61,138 nt of DNA from an uncultured Prevotella sp. (GTDB taxonomy: Bacteria; Bacteroidota; Bacteroidia; Bacteroidales; Bacteroidaceae), in NCBI GenBank assembly GCA_934183355.1, contig CAKPST010000003.1, positions 1-61,138 of the forward strand. The letters run 5' to 3'. Numbering within the stretch: the stretch's first letter is position 1; each line of letters begins with the position of its first letter. The notes beneath the pieces were generated by a model. It did not search any database. It was not told the origin of the DNA and saw nothing but the letters and a program-made list of their open reading frames with translations. The translations under genes and the position numbers were made by a program. Below, one piece after another: positions 35,501 through 46,022 of the stretch.

Positions 35501-38407
35501 TTATTTCATAAGGAATGTCATGACAGCCTTCATCACCTGGCGACGTGCCTTCAGACTATTGATACACTCAAACGGAAATCCCATTGTAAATGCCTTGTAG
35601 TCGCTACCATCATATGCGACAGCCGCATCTGAACCATCTGCATACTGCATAGCACAGAATGCGCCTTGCGACGATGGTCGCAAAACATCCACAGACATGG
35701 CTGCATAATGACTGGCATTGGGATGACGAATAATATCAAAACTAATACCTAGTCCATTGACAACATTGTCTGATGCCGAACGATTGACACTGACAAATCC
35801 CGACTTTAAAACTTCATCAAGGAAGCCACGCTCTTTCTGAAGCGTCATATCGCTACCAATATACGCACCACTTGTCATTATGCGACCACCACCTTTGATA
35901 AAGGTAATTATTTGGTTTTGCAATCTGCCTGAAAATGTCTTATATCGCACAAGCGAATGCCCATCGTCCTTCTGGAGTCCAAACATTAGATCGATTACGC
36001 TATAATGCGCCGGCTTGACATAGTCGTTCTCCAATGCCTCCAACGAACAGCTCAGTACATTGTAAGCACCGGCAATGGCAATGTTCTCAACATGACATAC
36101 CGACTCATTCTGCTGGTTGCCCATAACAAAAGTACCAGCAAGCTCGTCGCCACAATAGCCCATAGCTCCAGGTCCTTCACTTCCTGCCTTTGAACGGTCG
36201 AAATACTGCTGTCTGCCATTCCATCCTGCCATGAGTCCATATGACACTCCCATGTCTTCGTCAAGGTCAAAACCTTGACACTGTGCATTGTCTACAACCG
36301 CCGGTCCCGACAATCGCTTAAACCCATTAACTACAAGTACGTCGCGAGCATAACGTTCTGGCGACAAATAGGCAGCCAATGTCTCCGAAGGGAAACTCTC
36401 ACCGCCACGATTGACAGCCGCAACACGGAACTTATATACAACACCTGGACGTGCTTCAAACAACATTGAGTTGCCCTTGACCATATGTCCATTGTCAAAT
36501 CCACGCTTTCCTTCAGCCACATATACATTATATGCAGTAGGTGCAGCAGTAGGCTCCTGCTCATCCTTCACAGGCAACCATGTCAGTCGCAGATGGTTTC
36601 CATCTGTACGCTCAATGCGGAAATTGCTCACTGGCAAAGGCTGAACGATGCAAGGACGTTCATGACCACGGTTTACATATCGCAAAATTGTCTTATACAA
36701 CGAACGCGCCATTGTGAAACGAAAGTTAGGATCGAGTCCACGACGCATGTCTGCAAAGTTTTGGTGCGACATAGTTTCAATTATAGCAGACGGCACTTCT
36801 GGCTTACGTGTCTCACTATAGTTGCGGTCCCACAGATAGCGACGTGTCCACTTGCCATACTTGGCTGTAAGGTCGCGCTGTAGTCCTGATAGTAGAGCCT
36901 CTGAGAAGTCATGCGATGCCATGCGTGATATGCCGCTATTGAGCCTACCATCATTGAAGTTGGTTGTGCAAATAGATAACGAACCAATAATGGAATCGTT
37001 CACCAAACTGTATCCAGCATCGCTATGCACAGCCAGCGAAAGCTCTATTGGCACATTTTTGCCCTCCATTGTAGGCACATACACAGACCCTCCAGCAAGC
37101 CAGTTGGTCATATTAGAACGTGTGTTGATGTCGTCCGAATAGTCATCAGAACCACCTTTGCCACCATACACACTATATGGAGCACCACTCCACTGGGCTG
37201 TATAACGTGCTCCTTCAAGGCAACGAGGCATTCCACTCACAACTCCGCTGCGCTGTATATTGCCCATTCCGCCACCAAAGCGCACAGCATCTGTTGTTAT
37301 AACACCTCTTTCCTCGGAAATATTTGTTACAACAACACGATTGTCCAAATCATTACCTTTGTCGAAATCGAACGTACCAAGATACACCCATGTACCACCG
37401 CCCATCTTCTGATTGACGCTGAACACAGTACTCTCTCCTTTGTGAAAGACAATATATTTGGCGTCTGCCACACTGCCTTTTACAGTCTGATAGCTCACGT
37501 ATACAGCATATCTGCCTGCTTGCGGAATTGTAGGTGTGTATGAAGCCCACGACTCGTGTCCCTTCTTGATAGTGTTAACCTGCCGTGCACTACCAGCAAC
37601 AAACGGGTTTTCGCCATCATGATAAGTGCCAGAATGATAGGCAAAACCATTCTGGTTTGTAGTCTTCCAACGCTCCTTTCCATCTTCCTCTACATATCCG
37701 CGCTGACTATCGTTATCGACAATCACCTCTTTCTTCTGCCAGTCGCGCTCACGTGGTGTATACACCACAGCTCCTGCATTCTCAAGCATCGGTATAAGAT
37801 ATGGCACAACAATGGTCTGTGTGAACAAATCCTCCGTTGTACAGAAGAGGTTTGGGCGCTGCCATTTCCATCGACCTTTCTTGTTGTCATAATAAATGCC
37901 ATGCGATGCCCACAACGAGATGTGACGGTCGAAGAGTCCATGCGACACAAAGTAAGGCTTCGACTCATTCGTCACCCAGGGCTGTCCATAATAGTCGATG
38001 TGTCCCCAAAAAGCCGACACACCATCCTCCACCACCTTTGCTCCAGCCACAAGTTGCTCTATCGGCATACCAGCCGACTCAATACGCAGCCCGTAACGGT
38101 TGTAAGGCTTGGGCAACGACTTAGCAAGACGCTTATAGTAGAACGCCACTGTCTTATCCGTGAATTCCTGAGTAGCAAACGACGGACTTATAACAAGCCT
38201 TATTATGCGTTGCGAGTCGTCCACATAGAACGACTCCATGTATGGCTGCGAAGGGAATACTACATTCTTAGCCTTGTTTTGCAAGACAAAGTTGTTGAGC
38301 AAGACACCTATCCTCTCATTTGTAAGCATCCTCTGGTTGTGGGCAAACGACGGCACTACAACAAAAGAAGCAACATATAGGAATAAGGATATTACCCGAG
38401 TGTTCAT
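35501..38407 (-). CDS. Secreted amidase-like protein with golvesin/FN3 domains
   Basis: A 968-residue exported protein (MNTRVISLFLYVASFVVVPSFAH). Segments ISLWASHGIYYD (about residue 160), LSLAVHSDAGYS (about 455) and SAIIETMSHQNF (about 545) resemble zinc N-acetylmuramoyl-L-alanine amidase (Amidase_3) motifs. The stretch between them (about 240-400) looks like a golvesin C-terminal-like domain, a beta fold inserted in the enzyme. A fibronectin III-like domain lies at about 595-685. The last 250 residues resemble a glutamine amidotransferase-like fold without obvious active site. Bacteroidetes relatives are often named xanthan lyase; a murein amidase is more consistent with the motifs. Activity is inferred. 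Confidence 0.7.
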   Translation of the reverse strand: MNTRVISLFLYVASFVVVPSFAHNQRMLTNERIGVLLNNFVLQNKAKNVVFPSQPYMESFYVDDSQRIIRLVISPSFATQEFTDKTVAFYYKRLAKSLPKPYNRYGLRIESAGMPIEQLVAGAKVVEDGVSAFWGHIDYYGQPWVTNESKPYFVSHGLFDRHISLWASHGIYYDNKKGRWKWQRPNLFCTTEDLFTQTIVVPYLIPMLENAGAVVYTPRERDWQKKEVIVDNDSQRGYVEEDGKERWKTTNQNGFAYHSGTYHDGENPFVAGSARQVNTIKKGHESWASYTPTIPQAGRYAVYVSYQTVKGSVADAKYIVFHKGESTVFSVNQKMGGGTWVYLGTFDFDKGNDLDNRVVVTNISEERGVITTDAVRFGGGMGNIQRSGVVSGMPRCLEGARYTAQWSGAPYSVYGGKGGSDDYSDDINTRSNMTNWLAGGSVYVPTMEGKNVPIELSLAVHSDAGYSLVNDSIIGSLSICTTNFNDGRLNSGISRMASHDFSEALLSGLQRDLTAKYGKWTRRYLWDRNYSETRKPEVPSAIIETMSHQNFADMRRGLDPNFRFTMARSLYKTILRYVNRGHERPCIVQPLPVSNFRIERTDGNHLRLTWLPVKDEQEPTAAPTAYNVYVAEGKRGFDNGHMVKGNSMLFEARPGVVYKFRVAAVNRGGESFPSETLAAYLSPERYARDVLVVNGFKRLSGPAVVDNAQCQGFDLDEDMGVSYGLMAGWNGRQQYFDRSKAGSEGPGAMGYCGDELAGTFVMGNQQNESVCHVENIAIAGAYNVLSCSLEALENDYVKPAHYSVIDLMFGLQKDDGHSLVRYKTFSGRLQNQIITFIKGGGRIMTSGAYIGSDMTLQKERGFLDEVLKSGFVSVNRSASDNVVNGLGISFDIIRHPNASHYAAMSVDVLRPSSQGAFCAMQYADGSDAAVAYDGSDYKAFTMGFPFECINSLKARRQVMKAVMTFLMK

Positions 38408-38421
38408 TGTTTTTTTCTTTT

Positions 38422-38982
38422 TTAGATTTCCCCCACAGTGAACTTCTCAGGATTCTTGCCCTTGAAGTCCTTGAAGTAGGTCTTAATAGTTTTCATGTCG
38501 GCTTCCACATCTCCCGACGGTGTGATGATATGTTTGCACTCTATAACCTTACGTTCAAAGTCAAGACCATAGAGAAGTATTGGTATACCAGCCTTGAGGG
38601 CTATGAAATAGAATCCCTTCTTCCAGTTGGGATTGAGCGAACGAGTACCCTCCGGAGTCACACACAGTCGGAAGTCGGATGCCTTGCGTGCAGCCTCAGC
38701 CATAGCATCAGTCATGCTTGTATGTTTGCCACGATTGACGGGAATGCCACCCAAATGGCGAAACCAGATACCAAGTGGCCAAAAGAACCACTCCTTCTTC
38801 ATTAAAAAGTTGATGTGCATGCCCTCAGCACGCGAAAAAAGCAGACCTATTATAAAGTCCCAGTTGCTCGTATGAGGTGCAAGACAGAGTATATACTTAG
38901 CGGGGTGTTCCACCTCTATACGAGTGGTCCACCCCATGCGCTTATAAAGAATTGATTTGCAAATGCTTTGCAGAAATGTCAT
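38422..38982 (-). CDS. 1-acyl-sn-glycerol-3-phosphate acyltransferase-like protein
   Basis: A 186-residue PlsC-family acyltransferase. The catalytic HX4D motif is APHTSNWDF near residue 37, followed by the acceptor motif VTPEGTRSLNPNWKKGF near residue 110 and a short basic segment. It is shorter than PlsC of E. coli (245 residues) and lacks an obvious N-terminal membrane helix, so it is one of the small PlsC-like proteins of Bacteroidetes that may acylate other lipids. It starts one nucleotide before the upstream small gene's region, with a 14-nt gap to the large gene downstream. Confidence 0.82.
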   Translation of the reverse strand: MTFLQSICKSILYKRMGWTTRIEVEHPAKYILCLAPHTSNWDFIIGLLFSRAEGMHINFLMKKEWFFWPLGIWFRHLGGIPVNRGKHTSMTDAMAEAARKASDFRLCVTPEGTRSLNPNWKKGFYFIALKAGIPILLYGLDFERKVIECKHIITPSGDVEADMKTIKTYFKDFKGKNPEKFTVGEI

Positions 38983-39009
38983 GCTATATAATTTGTGTTA
39001 TAAGATGCG

Positions 39010-39279
39010 TTATCCGAGATTGGAGATTTGGTCTACAATTTCCGAGGCTTGCTCGTTGAATTTTGTAATGAGTTCCTTGAAGAATATCTTCGGTGCAAGT
39101 CCGGGCTCCTGATGCGACACGCGGCGCACATAATCGTTGTGTATCACAATAATGGATGTAAGTAGAGCTTTGACGTTCTCGTCGCTTGCATTGGTTGTAT
39201 ACGATATAGCTACCACTTCCGAGAAAAGCTCGCTGCATACGTAGTTGATGTTGCGTTTTAAGCTTCGTTTGTTTGCCAT
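39010..39279 (-). CDS. Small conserved-looking protein of unknown function
   Basis: An 89-residue helical protein from MANKRSLKRNINYVCSELFSE (39279); the longer frame from 39351 reaches into low-complexity AT-rich DNA, so I prefer the inner ATG. No family recognised. The N-terminus is basic, with no membrane segment. It precedes the acyltransferase gene by 27 nt on the same strand and is probably co-transcribed. Confidence 0.65.
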   Translation of the reverse strand: MANKRSLKRNINYVCSELFSEVVAISYTTNASDENVKALLTSIIVIHNDYVRRVSHQEPGLAPKIFFKELITKFNEQASEIVDQISNLG

Positions 39280-39422
39280 AATTGAAAAAATAATCTGATT
39301 AGACAATTGATTTAACATGCCAAAGATAGAAAAAAAATTGATACGTGGCAAGTATTCCCCATAAAAAATATTAGAATCAAATGTTTTCCCCTCTTTTTTT
39401 TCATCATTTCATAGAAAAGCAG

Positions 39423-39431
39423 TATTTTTGC
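39423..39431 (+). promoter_or_regulatory. -7 box of the PPi-phosphofructokinase gene
   Basis: TATTTTTGC matches TAnnTTTGC and lies 65 nt before the ATG at 39497. The leader is AT-rich with no obvious structure. Confidence 0.55.
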
Positions 39432-39496
39432 AGTTGCAAAAAAAGTGTAAGAAATAACTATTTTAACATTACATACACAATTAATTAAAACATCAC

Positions 39497-41146
39497 ATGG
39501 AAATTAGTGCATTGCAGATTGCAAGAGCTGCTTATCAGCCCAAATTGCCTAAGGCTCTTCAGGGTCCGGTTAAGGCGGTAGAAGGTGCCGCTACACAGTC
39601 AGTTGGCAACCAGGAAGAGATTAAGGCTTTGTTCCCCAACACATACGGCATGCCCGTTATCACATTCGAGGCTGGCGAGAAGAAGGAGCTTCCTGCATTC
39701 AACGTAGGCGTTATCCTCTCTGGCGGTCAGGCTCCTGGCGGTCACAACGTTATCTCTGGTTTGTTCGACGGTGTTAAGGCTTTGAACCCTGAGAACAAGC
39801 TCTACGGCTTCATCCTCGGTCCTGGTGGCTTGGTTGACCACAACTACATGGAGATTACTTCAGAGATCATGGACGAGTATCGCAATACTGGCGGTTTCGA
39901 TATCATCGGTTCTGGCCGTACAAAGCTTGAGAAGGAAGAGCAGTTCGAGAAGGGTATCGAGATTCTGCGCGAACTTGGCATCAAGGCTCTCGTAATCATC
40001 GGTGGCGACGACTCTAACACCAACGCTTGCGTGCTCGCTGAGTACTATGCTGCTAAGCAGTATGGCGTTCAGGTTATCGGTTGCCCGAAGACTATCGACG
40101 GCGACTTGAAGAACGAGCAGATCGAGACTTCATTCGGTTTCGACACAGCCTGCAAGACCTACTCTGAGCTCATCGGCAACATCCAGCGCGACTGCAACTC
40201 AGCTCGCAAGTACTGGCACTTCATCAAGCTCATGGGCCGCTCAGCATCTCACATCGCCCTTGAGTGCGCTCTCCAGACACAGCCTAACGTATGCTTGGTT
40301 TCTGAGGAAATCGAGGCTAAGGAGATGTCTCTCGACGACGTTGTTACATACATCGCTAAGGCTGTAGCCGACCGCGCTGCTGAGGGCAACAACTTCGGTA
40401 CTGTCCTCATCCCTGAGGGTCTTATCGAGTTCATCCCTGCTATCAAGAAGCTCATCGCTGAGCTCAACGAAGTTCTCACCGACCCAGCAACTGGCGAGTC
40501 ACGTGAGTTTGCTAACGCTGAGGAGCAGATTGCTTTCGTTAAGAATTCTATCGCTAAGGAGAACCTCGCTGTTCTCGAATCACTTCCTGAGGACGTTGCA
40601 CGTCAGCTCTGCCTCGACCGCGACCCGCACGGCAACGTACAGGTTTCACTCATCGAGACTGAGAAGCTGCTCTCTCGCATGGTAGAGAAGAAGCTCGACG
40701 CTTGGAAGAAAGAGGGCAAGTTCGACGGCAAGTTCTCTGCACAGCACCACTTCTTCGGCTACGAGGGACGTTGCGCTGCTCCGTCTAACTACGACGCTGA
40801 CTATTGCTACTCACTCGGTTTCAACGCTACATGCCTCATCGCCAATGGCAAGACTGGCTACATGTCAGTTATCAAGAACACTACAGCTCCTGCCGAGGAG
40901 TGGATCGCAGGTGGTGTGCCTATCACAATGATGATGAACATCGAGCGTCGTAACGGTGCCAACAAGCCAGTTATCCGCAAGGCTCTTGTTGAACTCGACG
41001 GTGCTCCATTCAAGTTCTTCGCTGCTCACCGCGAGGAGTGGGCTAAGAACACATGCTACGTTTATCCTGGTCCTATCCAGTACTGGGGTCCGACAGAAGT
41101 ATGCGACCAGACAACAAAGACTCTGAAGCTGGAGCAGGGCAAGTAA
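39497..41146 (+). CDS. pfp: Pyrophosphate-fructose 6-phosphate 1-phosphotransferase
   Basis: A 549-residue long-type PPi-dependent phosphofructokinase, the reversible glycolytic enzyme common in Bacteroidetes. Motifs: [13 protein letters not shown] near the N-terminus, [12 protein letters not shown] and [11 protein letters not shown]. Asp in GGDDS and Lys in PKTID are the residues that favour PPi over [14 protein letters not shown] follows. The codon use (many GCT, AAG, GTT) is more biased than in neighbours, as expected for a highly expressed gene. An intrinsic terminator is at 41193-41226. Confidence 0.95.
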   Translation: MEISALQIARAAYQPKLPKALQGPVKAVEGAATQSVGNQEEIKALFPNTYGMPVITFEAGEKKELPAFNVGVILSGGQAPGGHNVISGLFDGVKALNPENKLYGFILGPGGLVDHNYMEITSEIMDEYRNTGGFDIIGSGRTKLEKEEQFEKGIEILRELGIKALVIIGGDDSNTNACVLAEYYAAKQYGVQVIGCPKTIDGDLKNEQIETSFGFDTACKTYSELIGNIQRDCNSARKYWHFIKLMGRSASHIALECALQTQPNVCLVSEEIEAKEMSLDDVVTYIAKAVADRAAEGNNFGTVLIPEGLIEFIPAIKKLIAELNEVLTDPATGESREFANAEEQIAFVKNSIAKENLAVLESLPEDVARQLCLDRDPHGNVQVSLIETEKLLSRMVEKKLDAWKKEGKFDGKFSAQHHFFGYEGRCAAPSNYDADYCYSLGFNATCLIANGKTGYMSVIKNTTAPAEEWIAGGVPITMMMNIERRNGANKPVIRKALVELDGAPFKFFAAHREEWAKNTCYVYPGPIQYWGPTEVCDQTTKTLKLEQGK

Positions 41147-41192
41147 TCATTGCCACATGCAATAACTTCAGACTGAGTTACTGATAATAAGC

Positions 41193-41226
41193 AGAGAGCA
41201 GAGTGGCCTCGGTCATTCTGCTCTCT
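41193..41226 (+). terminator. Terminator of the PPi-phosphofructokinase gene
   Basis: AGAGAGCAGA (41193-41202) pairs perfectly with TCTGCTCTCT (41217-41226), 14-nt loop, then TTATTTAAAT. It ends 26 nt before the next start codon. Confidence 0.75.
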
Positions 41227-41252
41227 TTATTTAAATAGACAACCAAGAAACA

Positions 41253-42110
41253 ATGAACGAGTCCAACCATCCTCAAAGGCACACAACCCGAAAACGCAAG
41301 ACACAGAAGAAGCATTCTGCCTTCGCCGCCCTGCTCGCACGCCATCCGCATGCTGCTTGGTGGACAGGCGGCATAGCCGTCATGTGCCTGTACGTATGGC
41401 TGTTCTATTCATTCTTCGTCAGTCCCACTGGCTTCAGATGGCGTGCTCTGTATGGCGATGCCAACTATCCTGCAGGATACGAGATACACGGCATTGACAT
41501 CTCACATTATCAGGGCGACATCGACTGGGACCGTCTGCGGGGGGCAAGCATCGAAGGATGCCCACTGCGCTTCATAATGATTAAGTCCACCGAAGGCTCC
41601 ACTCGTGTCGACAGCAAGTTTATCGACAATTTTCACCAAGCTCGCGAATATGGCTACATTCGTGGTGCCTATCATTTCTGGAGCAATAAGTCATCGGCTC
41701 GCTCACAAGCCTATCATTTTCTCAACAATGTTCCTCTTGAGGAAGGCGACCTTCCTCCTGTGCTCGACGTCGAGCACATGCCAGCCGATAAGTCGGTGGA
41801 GGATTTTCAGCGCGACATTCTCACATGGCTGCACATCGTTGAGGACAAATTTCACGTGAAGCCTATCATATATACATATTATAAATTTAAGGAGAAGTAT
41901 CTCAATGCTCCCGTCTTTGACGACTATCCCTATTGGATAGCCCACTATTATGTAGACAAGGTGGAATACAAGGGTCCTTGGAAGTTCTGGCAGCACACCG
42001 ATGTGGGACGATTGCCAGGAATAAAGGGCTTTGTAGACTTCAACATATACAATGGTTCATACTACGACATGAAGAAACTCACCATTGGAAATCAAAGCAG
42101 AGTGTGGTGA
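41253..42110 (+). CDS. GH25 lysozyme-like glycoside hydrolase, membrane anchored
   Basis: A 285-residue protein with a very basic N-terminus (HPQRHTTRKRKTQKKH), one membrane helix at about residues 40-60 (GIAVMCLYVWLFYSFFV), then a GH25 domain. Catalytic residues are seen in GIDISHYQGDIDW and LPPVLDVEHM (Asp and Glu). The domain also shows FIMIKSTEGSTRVD and YWIAHY. GH25 enzymes cut between MurNAc and GlcNAc, so the protein probably trims murein in the periplasm. It is a single gene convergent with comEC, with only 6 nt between stops. Confidence 0.88.
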   Translation: MNESNHPQRHTTRKRKTQKKHSAFAALLARHPHAAWWTGGIAVMCLYVWLFYSFFVSPTGFRWRALYGDANYPAGYEIHGIDISHYQGDIDWDRLRGASIEGCPLRFIMIKSTEGSTRVDSKFIDNFHQAREYGYIRGAYHFWSNKSSARSQAYHFLNNVPLEEGDLPPVLDVEHMPADKSVEDFQRDILTWLHIVEDKFHVKPIIYTYYKFKEKYLNAPVFDDYPYWIAHYYVDKVEYKGPWKFWQHTDVGRLPGIKGFVDFNIYNGSYYDMKKLTIGNQSRVW

Positions 42111-42116
42111 CAACAA

Positions 42117-43760
42117 TTAGTTGTCACACGTCTTGTCGCGTCTGACATACTTATTCAGCCTATATCCATACACCATTCTATACATCTTCTCCACATAAAA
42201 CGACAGAATGTATAGCAGTGCTATTAATACATATATAAGCATCACCTGCCACCCATTTATATTGATATTGTCAATACTGGCTCCTGGCAGCCTTGCCACC
42301 CATGCCAACGACTCGTTGAGCACCATCACTTCCAGCTCCATCACCTTGACAGCTATAGCTCCAAGCCATGACACTCCTATCACAACAATCACCACTGCCA
42401 TACTATACACTATAGCCATTGCAAGTGGAATGGCTATAAAGTTGGACAAGAGGAAATAACATGAGAAACTTCCAAAATAATAAATCACAAGCGGAGCTGT
42501 CATCAGTTGGGCAGCTAACGACACTATCACCATCTGCACCGCATTGTTCAGCAACCTGTGTTCCATAAGATATCGCATTGGCAGGAGTCCGTTCAATCTT
42601 ATGCCCGACATCAGTATGCCAAACACAGCCATGAACGACATCTGAAAACCAACATCCCAAAGACTCATCGGATTGACAGCGAGCAACAACAAAGCTGCCA
42701 ATCCAAGCGTGTTAAGCGACATAGGACGGCGTGTCAGCATCAACGTGAAGGCGAACATCGTACACATCACAGCCGAACGCACTGCACTTGGCGGCATACC
42801 AACCATGGCGACATAGCCCCACACACCAAGCAACACCACCATATACATAAAGTCATTGCGTATACTACGCACAAACAATAAGGTGAGAAGCATATAGATA
42901 ATGCCTATATGCAACCCCGAAAGAGCAAGAACATGCGACACACCAGATACCGAATAAGTGTCGCGCAATTCGCTACCAAGCATACTCTTGTCGCCAAGCG
43001 TCATAGCAGCCACCACCGCATAGGCATCGCCTATGAGTCCTCCTTCACGCAGACGGCTTAGCAGACTGCTGCGCATCACAGCCAACCTAATCTTCACACG
43101 GTCTATTCCAGACAATCGCTGCAGACCTATCACTTCCCTACTCCATTGTCCATCGCCCACAAACGCACGCGCAACAATATCGTGTGTCTCAAGCCAACGG
43201 CTATAGTCGAAATGTCCGGCACCATGCATTCCTACCGACCTATTGCCATGTTTCACGACAACAGGGCGCAGACATGAGGTCAATCTCAATCCATCACCTA
43301 TCTTTAATACTGGCATTTTAGCTTCGCCATTATTCTTTTCCCAATGCGTGAAATACACATATATCCTATGTCCTGCGGCACGTCCGTCTGCTGCTATCAT
43401 TTCACATCGCCACCTTCGGCTACGCATTTCGGGCTTTGTCACATCCACTGGCTCCGCTACAACAACAGCCGTGAATGTCTCTTTATTATCCACAAACCCA
43501 ATATCAAGATTTTCACGGCAAATGCTCAACCTCCACACTCCCACCATCATCACAGCCACAAGTTCGGCAATGGTGAGAAACACTGGATTGCTACGCCTTA
43601 AATGACACACAACCTGCACTACAACAAAGAACGCAAAAGAACACATCCACACACACGACGGCACAACATCTCCCACAGCATCTGCCACGACAATGCCCAA
43701 GGCAAATGCCAACGCAACACATGCCATAGGATATAGTTCTATGCTCACACCGTGTTTCAT
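42117..43760 (-). CDS. comEC: ComEC/Rec2-family membrane protein
   Basis: A 547-residue polytopic protein. The N-terminal region has helices plus an OB-like soluble part, and the ComEC core begins near residue 235 with AAMTLGDKSMLGSELRDTYSVSGVSHVLALSGLHIGIIYM, whose SGLHI is diagnostic. About ten membrane segments follow. The C-terminal metallo-beta-lactamase domain of B. subtilis ComEC is missing, as is common in Bacteroidetes. It would form the inner-membrane DNA channel for transformation. It follows nth by 8 nt, and the two are probably one operon. Confidence 0.9.
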   Translation of the reverse strand: MKHGVSIELYPMACVALAFALGIVVADAVGDVVPSCVWMCSFAFFVVVQVVCHLRRSNPVFLTIAELVAVMMVGVWRLSICRENLDIGFVDNKETFTAVVVAEPVDVTKPEMRSRRWRCEMIAADGRAAGHRIYVYFTHWEKNNGEAKMPVLKIGDGLRLTSCLRPVVVKHGNRSVGMHGAGHFDYSRWLETHDIVARAFVGDGQWSREVIGLQRLSGIDRVKIRLAVMRSSLLSRLREGGLIGDAYAVVAAMTLGDKSMLGSELRDTYSVSGVSHVLALSGLHIGIIYMLLTLLFVRSIRNDFMYMVVLLGVWGYVAMVGMPPSAVRSAVMCTMFAFTLMLTRRPMSLNTLGLAALLLLAVNPMSLWDVGFQMSFMAVFGILMSGIRLNGLLPMRYLMEHRLLNNAVQMVIVSLAAQLMTAPLVIYYFGSFSCYFLLSNFIAIPLAMAIVYSMAVVIVVIGVSWLGAIAVKVMELEVMVLNESLAWVARLPGASIDNININGWQVMLIYVLIALLYILSFYVEKMYRMVYGYRLNKYVRRDKTCDN

Positions 43761-43768
43761 GCCTCAGA

Positions 43769-44413
43769 TTATCTCTTTACCTCAATAAGTTTTGGACACA
43801 CTCCGCTTATTTCGCACTTGTCACAATGTGGCGAGCGCGACGTGCACACATATCGTCCATGCAACAACAACCAGTGATGGGCAAGTGCAAGCTCTTCCGA
43901 CGGAATATACTTCACCAGTTCGCGCTCCACCTTCAGCGGAGTGTCGGCAGAACGTGGCACCAGTCCAAGACGACGGCTCACACGATAGACATGCGTGTCA
44001 ACAGGCATAGCAGCCTGACCGAATGCCACTGCCTGCATCACATTGGCAGTCTTGCGCCCCACTCCGGGCAGCTTCAGTAGACTATCAAAGTCGGATGGCA
44101 CCTCGCCACCATAGTCGTCCATCAACATTCGCGACAGTTCGACAAGATGTCGCGCCTTGGCATTGGGATAGCTCACACTCTTGACATACTCATACACCTC
44201 CGCCTCGTCGGCATCTGCCATCGACTGAGCGTCGGGATAGTGTCTAAACAGTTCGGGTGTCACCTGATTGACACGCTTGTCTGTGCACTGAGCACTGAGC
44301 ACCACAGCCACAAGCAACTGAAACACTGAGCCAAACTCCAGTTCGGTTGTCACCTCTGGATGCAGCTTCCGAAAATAGTCAAGTATATATGCATAACGTT
44401 CTTTCTTAGTCAT
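43769..44413 (-). CDS. nth: Endonuclease III
   Basis: A 214-residue base-excision repair glycosylase/AP lyase for oxidised pyrimidines. The helix-hairpin-helix LPGVGRKTANVM carries the catalytic Lys, and the catalytic Asp is in MPVDTHVYRVSRRLG. The [4Fe-4S] motif is C-x6-C-x2-C-x5-C in CTSRSPHCDKCEISGVC. Length is standard. A TAAGTTTGC box precedes it at 44463-44471. Confidence 0.96.
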   Translation of the reverse strand: MTKKERYAYILDYFRKLHPEVTTELEFGSVFQLLVAVVLSAQCTDKRVNQVTPELFRHYPDAQSMADADEAEVYEYVKSVSYPNAKARHLVELSRMLMDDYGGEVPSDFDSLLKLPGVGRKTANVMQAVAFGQAAMPVDTHVYRVSRRLGLVPRSADTPLKVERELVKYIPSEELALAHHWLLLHGRYVCTSRSPHCDKCEISGVCPKLIEVKR

Positions 44414-44462
44414 AACGCTGTCGTAATATATATGTAAACCGTTTGTAAAAATGTATTATGAC

Positions 44463-44471
44463 GCAAACTTA
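44463..44471 (-). promoter_or_regulatory. -7 box of the nth-comEC operon
   Basis: The minus strand reads TAAGTTTGC, 49 nt before the nth start. It stands back to back with the pyrB region, where TACCTTAGC (44516-44524, one mismatch) may be the plus-strand box. Confidence 0.5.
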
Positions 44472-44561
44472 CAAAAAAATATAGAAATGACCTACTTATT
44501 ATGAAAAAATATGCTTACCTTAGCAAGCCGAAAGGAATAACCATTAATTCTAAAAAAACAA

Positions 44562-45506
44562 ATGAGACACGATTTTGTAACAATCGCCGACCTCTCTAAG
44601 GAGAAGATTATGTATCTCCTGGAGATGGCGCAGGAATTTGAGAAGCATCCCAACCGGGAACTTTTGAAAGGCAAAGTGGTAGCTACCCTATTCTTCGAGC
44701 CGTCCACTCGCACACGTCTGAGTTTTGAGACCGCAGCCAACCGCCTCGGCGCTCGCGTCATTGGATTCTCCGACGCCAAGGCTTCAAGCGTAGCTAAGGG
44801 CGAAACCCTAAAGGACACGGTGCTCATGGTGGCAAACTATGCCGACGTCATCGTCATGCGCCACTATGTGGAGGGTGCTGCTCAGTATGCCAGCGAAGTT
44901 GCTCCAGTGCCTATCGTCAATGCCGGCGACGGTGCACACATGCACCCTTCACAGTGTCTCCTCGACCTCTATTCTATATACAAGACTCAGGGTACGCTCG
45001 ACAATCTCAACATATATCTTGTCGGCGACCTTAAGTATGGTCGCACTGTACACTCTCTCATCACAGCTATGCGCCATTTCAATCCGACATTCCACTTCGT
45101 TGCACCCAAAGAGTTGGCAATGCCAGAGGAATACAAAATCTACTGTCGTGAACATGGCATCAAATACGAGGAGCATACCGACTTCAACGAGGATGTCATC
45201 GCCGATGCCGACATCCTCTACATGACACGTGTGCAGAAAGAACGCTTCTCCGACCTCATGGAGTATGAGCGTGTCAAGAACGTGTACATCCTCAAGCGCT
45301 CAATGCTTGCCAAGGCTAAACCCAACATGAAAATTATGCACCCACTGCCACGCGTCAACGAGATTGCATACGATGTCGACGAAAGCTCACACGCCTACTA
45401 CATTCAGCAGGCAGGCAACGGACTCTTCGCTCGTGAAGCTATCTTCTGCGAAGTGCTCGGCATCACGCTCGACGACGTGAAGAACGATAAGACTATCATT
45501 GAGTAA
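44562..45506 (+). CDS. pyrB: Aspartate carbamoyltransferase catalytic subunit
   Basis: A 314-residue enzyme joining carbamoyl phosphate and aspartate in pyrimidine synthesis. Carbamoyl phosphate motifs STRTRLSFE and the 80s-loop [14 protein letters not shown] are present, with [10 protein letters not shown] and the aspartate-binding [10 protein letters not shown]. It is followed 27 nt later by pyrI, so the holoenzyme should be the regulated PyrB-PyrI dodecamer. I saw no pyrimidine attenuator in the upstream 150 nt. Confidence 0.97.
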   Translation: MRHDFVTIADLSKEKIMYLLEMAQEFEKHPNRELLKGKVVATLFFEPSTRTRLSFETAANRLGARVIGFSDAKASSVAKGETLKDTVLMVANYADVIVMRHYVEGAAQYASEVAPVPIVNAGDGAHMHPSQCLLDLYSIYKTQGTLDNLNIYLVGDLKYGRTVHSLITAMRHFNPTFHFVAPKELAMPEEYKIYCREHGIKYEEHTDFNEDVIADADILYMTRVQKERFSDLMEYERVKNVYILKRSMLAKAKPNMKIMHPLPRVNEIAYDVDESSHAYYIQQAGNGLFAREAIFCEVLGITLDDVKNDKTIIE

Positions 45507-45533
45507 TGTTTAATTATATAATGTATAATTACA

Positions 45534-45992
45534 ATGAATAATAAAACAGAACGACTGGTGACCGCCATCAAAAACGGCACCGTTATTGACCATATACCGG
45601 CAGAGAAGACCTATCAGGTAGCCAACTTGCTCGAACTTCAGCACCTTGAAACTCCCGTAACCATCGGCAACAACTATCCGTCAAAAAAACTAGGACGCAA
45701 GGGCATCATCAAGGTGTCGGACAAATTCTTCACCGACGAGGAGATATCACGCCTCTCTGTTGTGGCTCCAAACGTGGTGCTCAACGTCATCAATGACTAC
45801 GAGGTAGTGGCAAAGAAGACCGTGACTACTCCCGACGAACTGCGTGGCATCGTAAAGTGCAACAACCCTAAGTGCATCACCAACAACGAACCGATGCACA
45901 CCGTATTCAATGTGGTGGACAAAGTGCACGGCATACTCAAGTGCCACTACTGCGACAAGGAACAGCATATTGACAAAGTAGAGTTAGTATAA
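45534..45992 (+). CDS. pyrI: Aspartate carbamoyltransferase regulatory chain
   Basis: A 152-residue allosteric subunit. The nucleotide domain has [15 protein letters not shown] and [15 protein letters not shown]. Four zinc-binding Cys occur as CNNPKC and, after 24 residues, CHYC, which hold the contact to PyrB. The order pyrB-pyrI matches E. coli. glyA starts 30 nt downstream in the same direction. Confidence 0.96.
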   Translation: MNNKTERLVTAIKNGTVIDHIPAEKTYQVANLLELQHLETPVTIGNNYPSKKLGRKGIIKVSDKFFTDEEISRLSVVAPNVVLNVINDYEVVAKKTVTTPDELRGIVKCNNPKCITNNEPMHTVFNVVDKVHGILKCHYCDKEQHIDKVELV

Positions 45993-46022
45993 ACAACCTT
46001 TATTTTTAAAAACCTATACAAT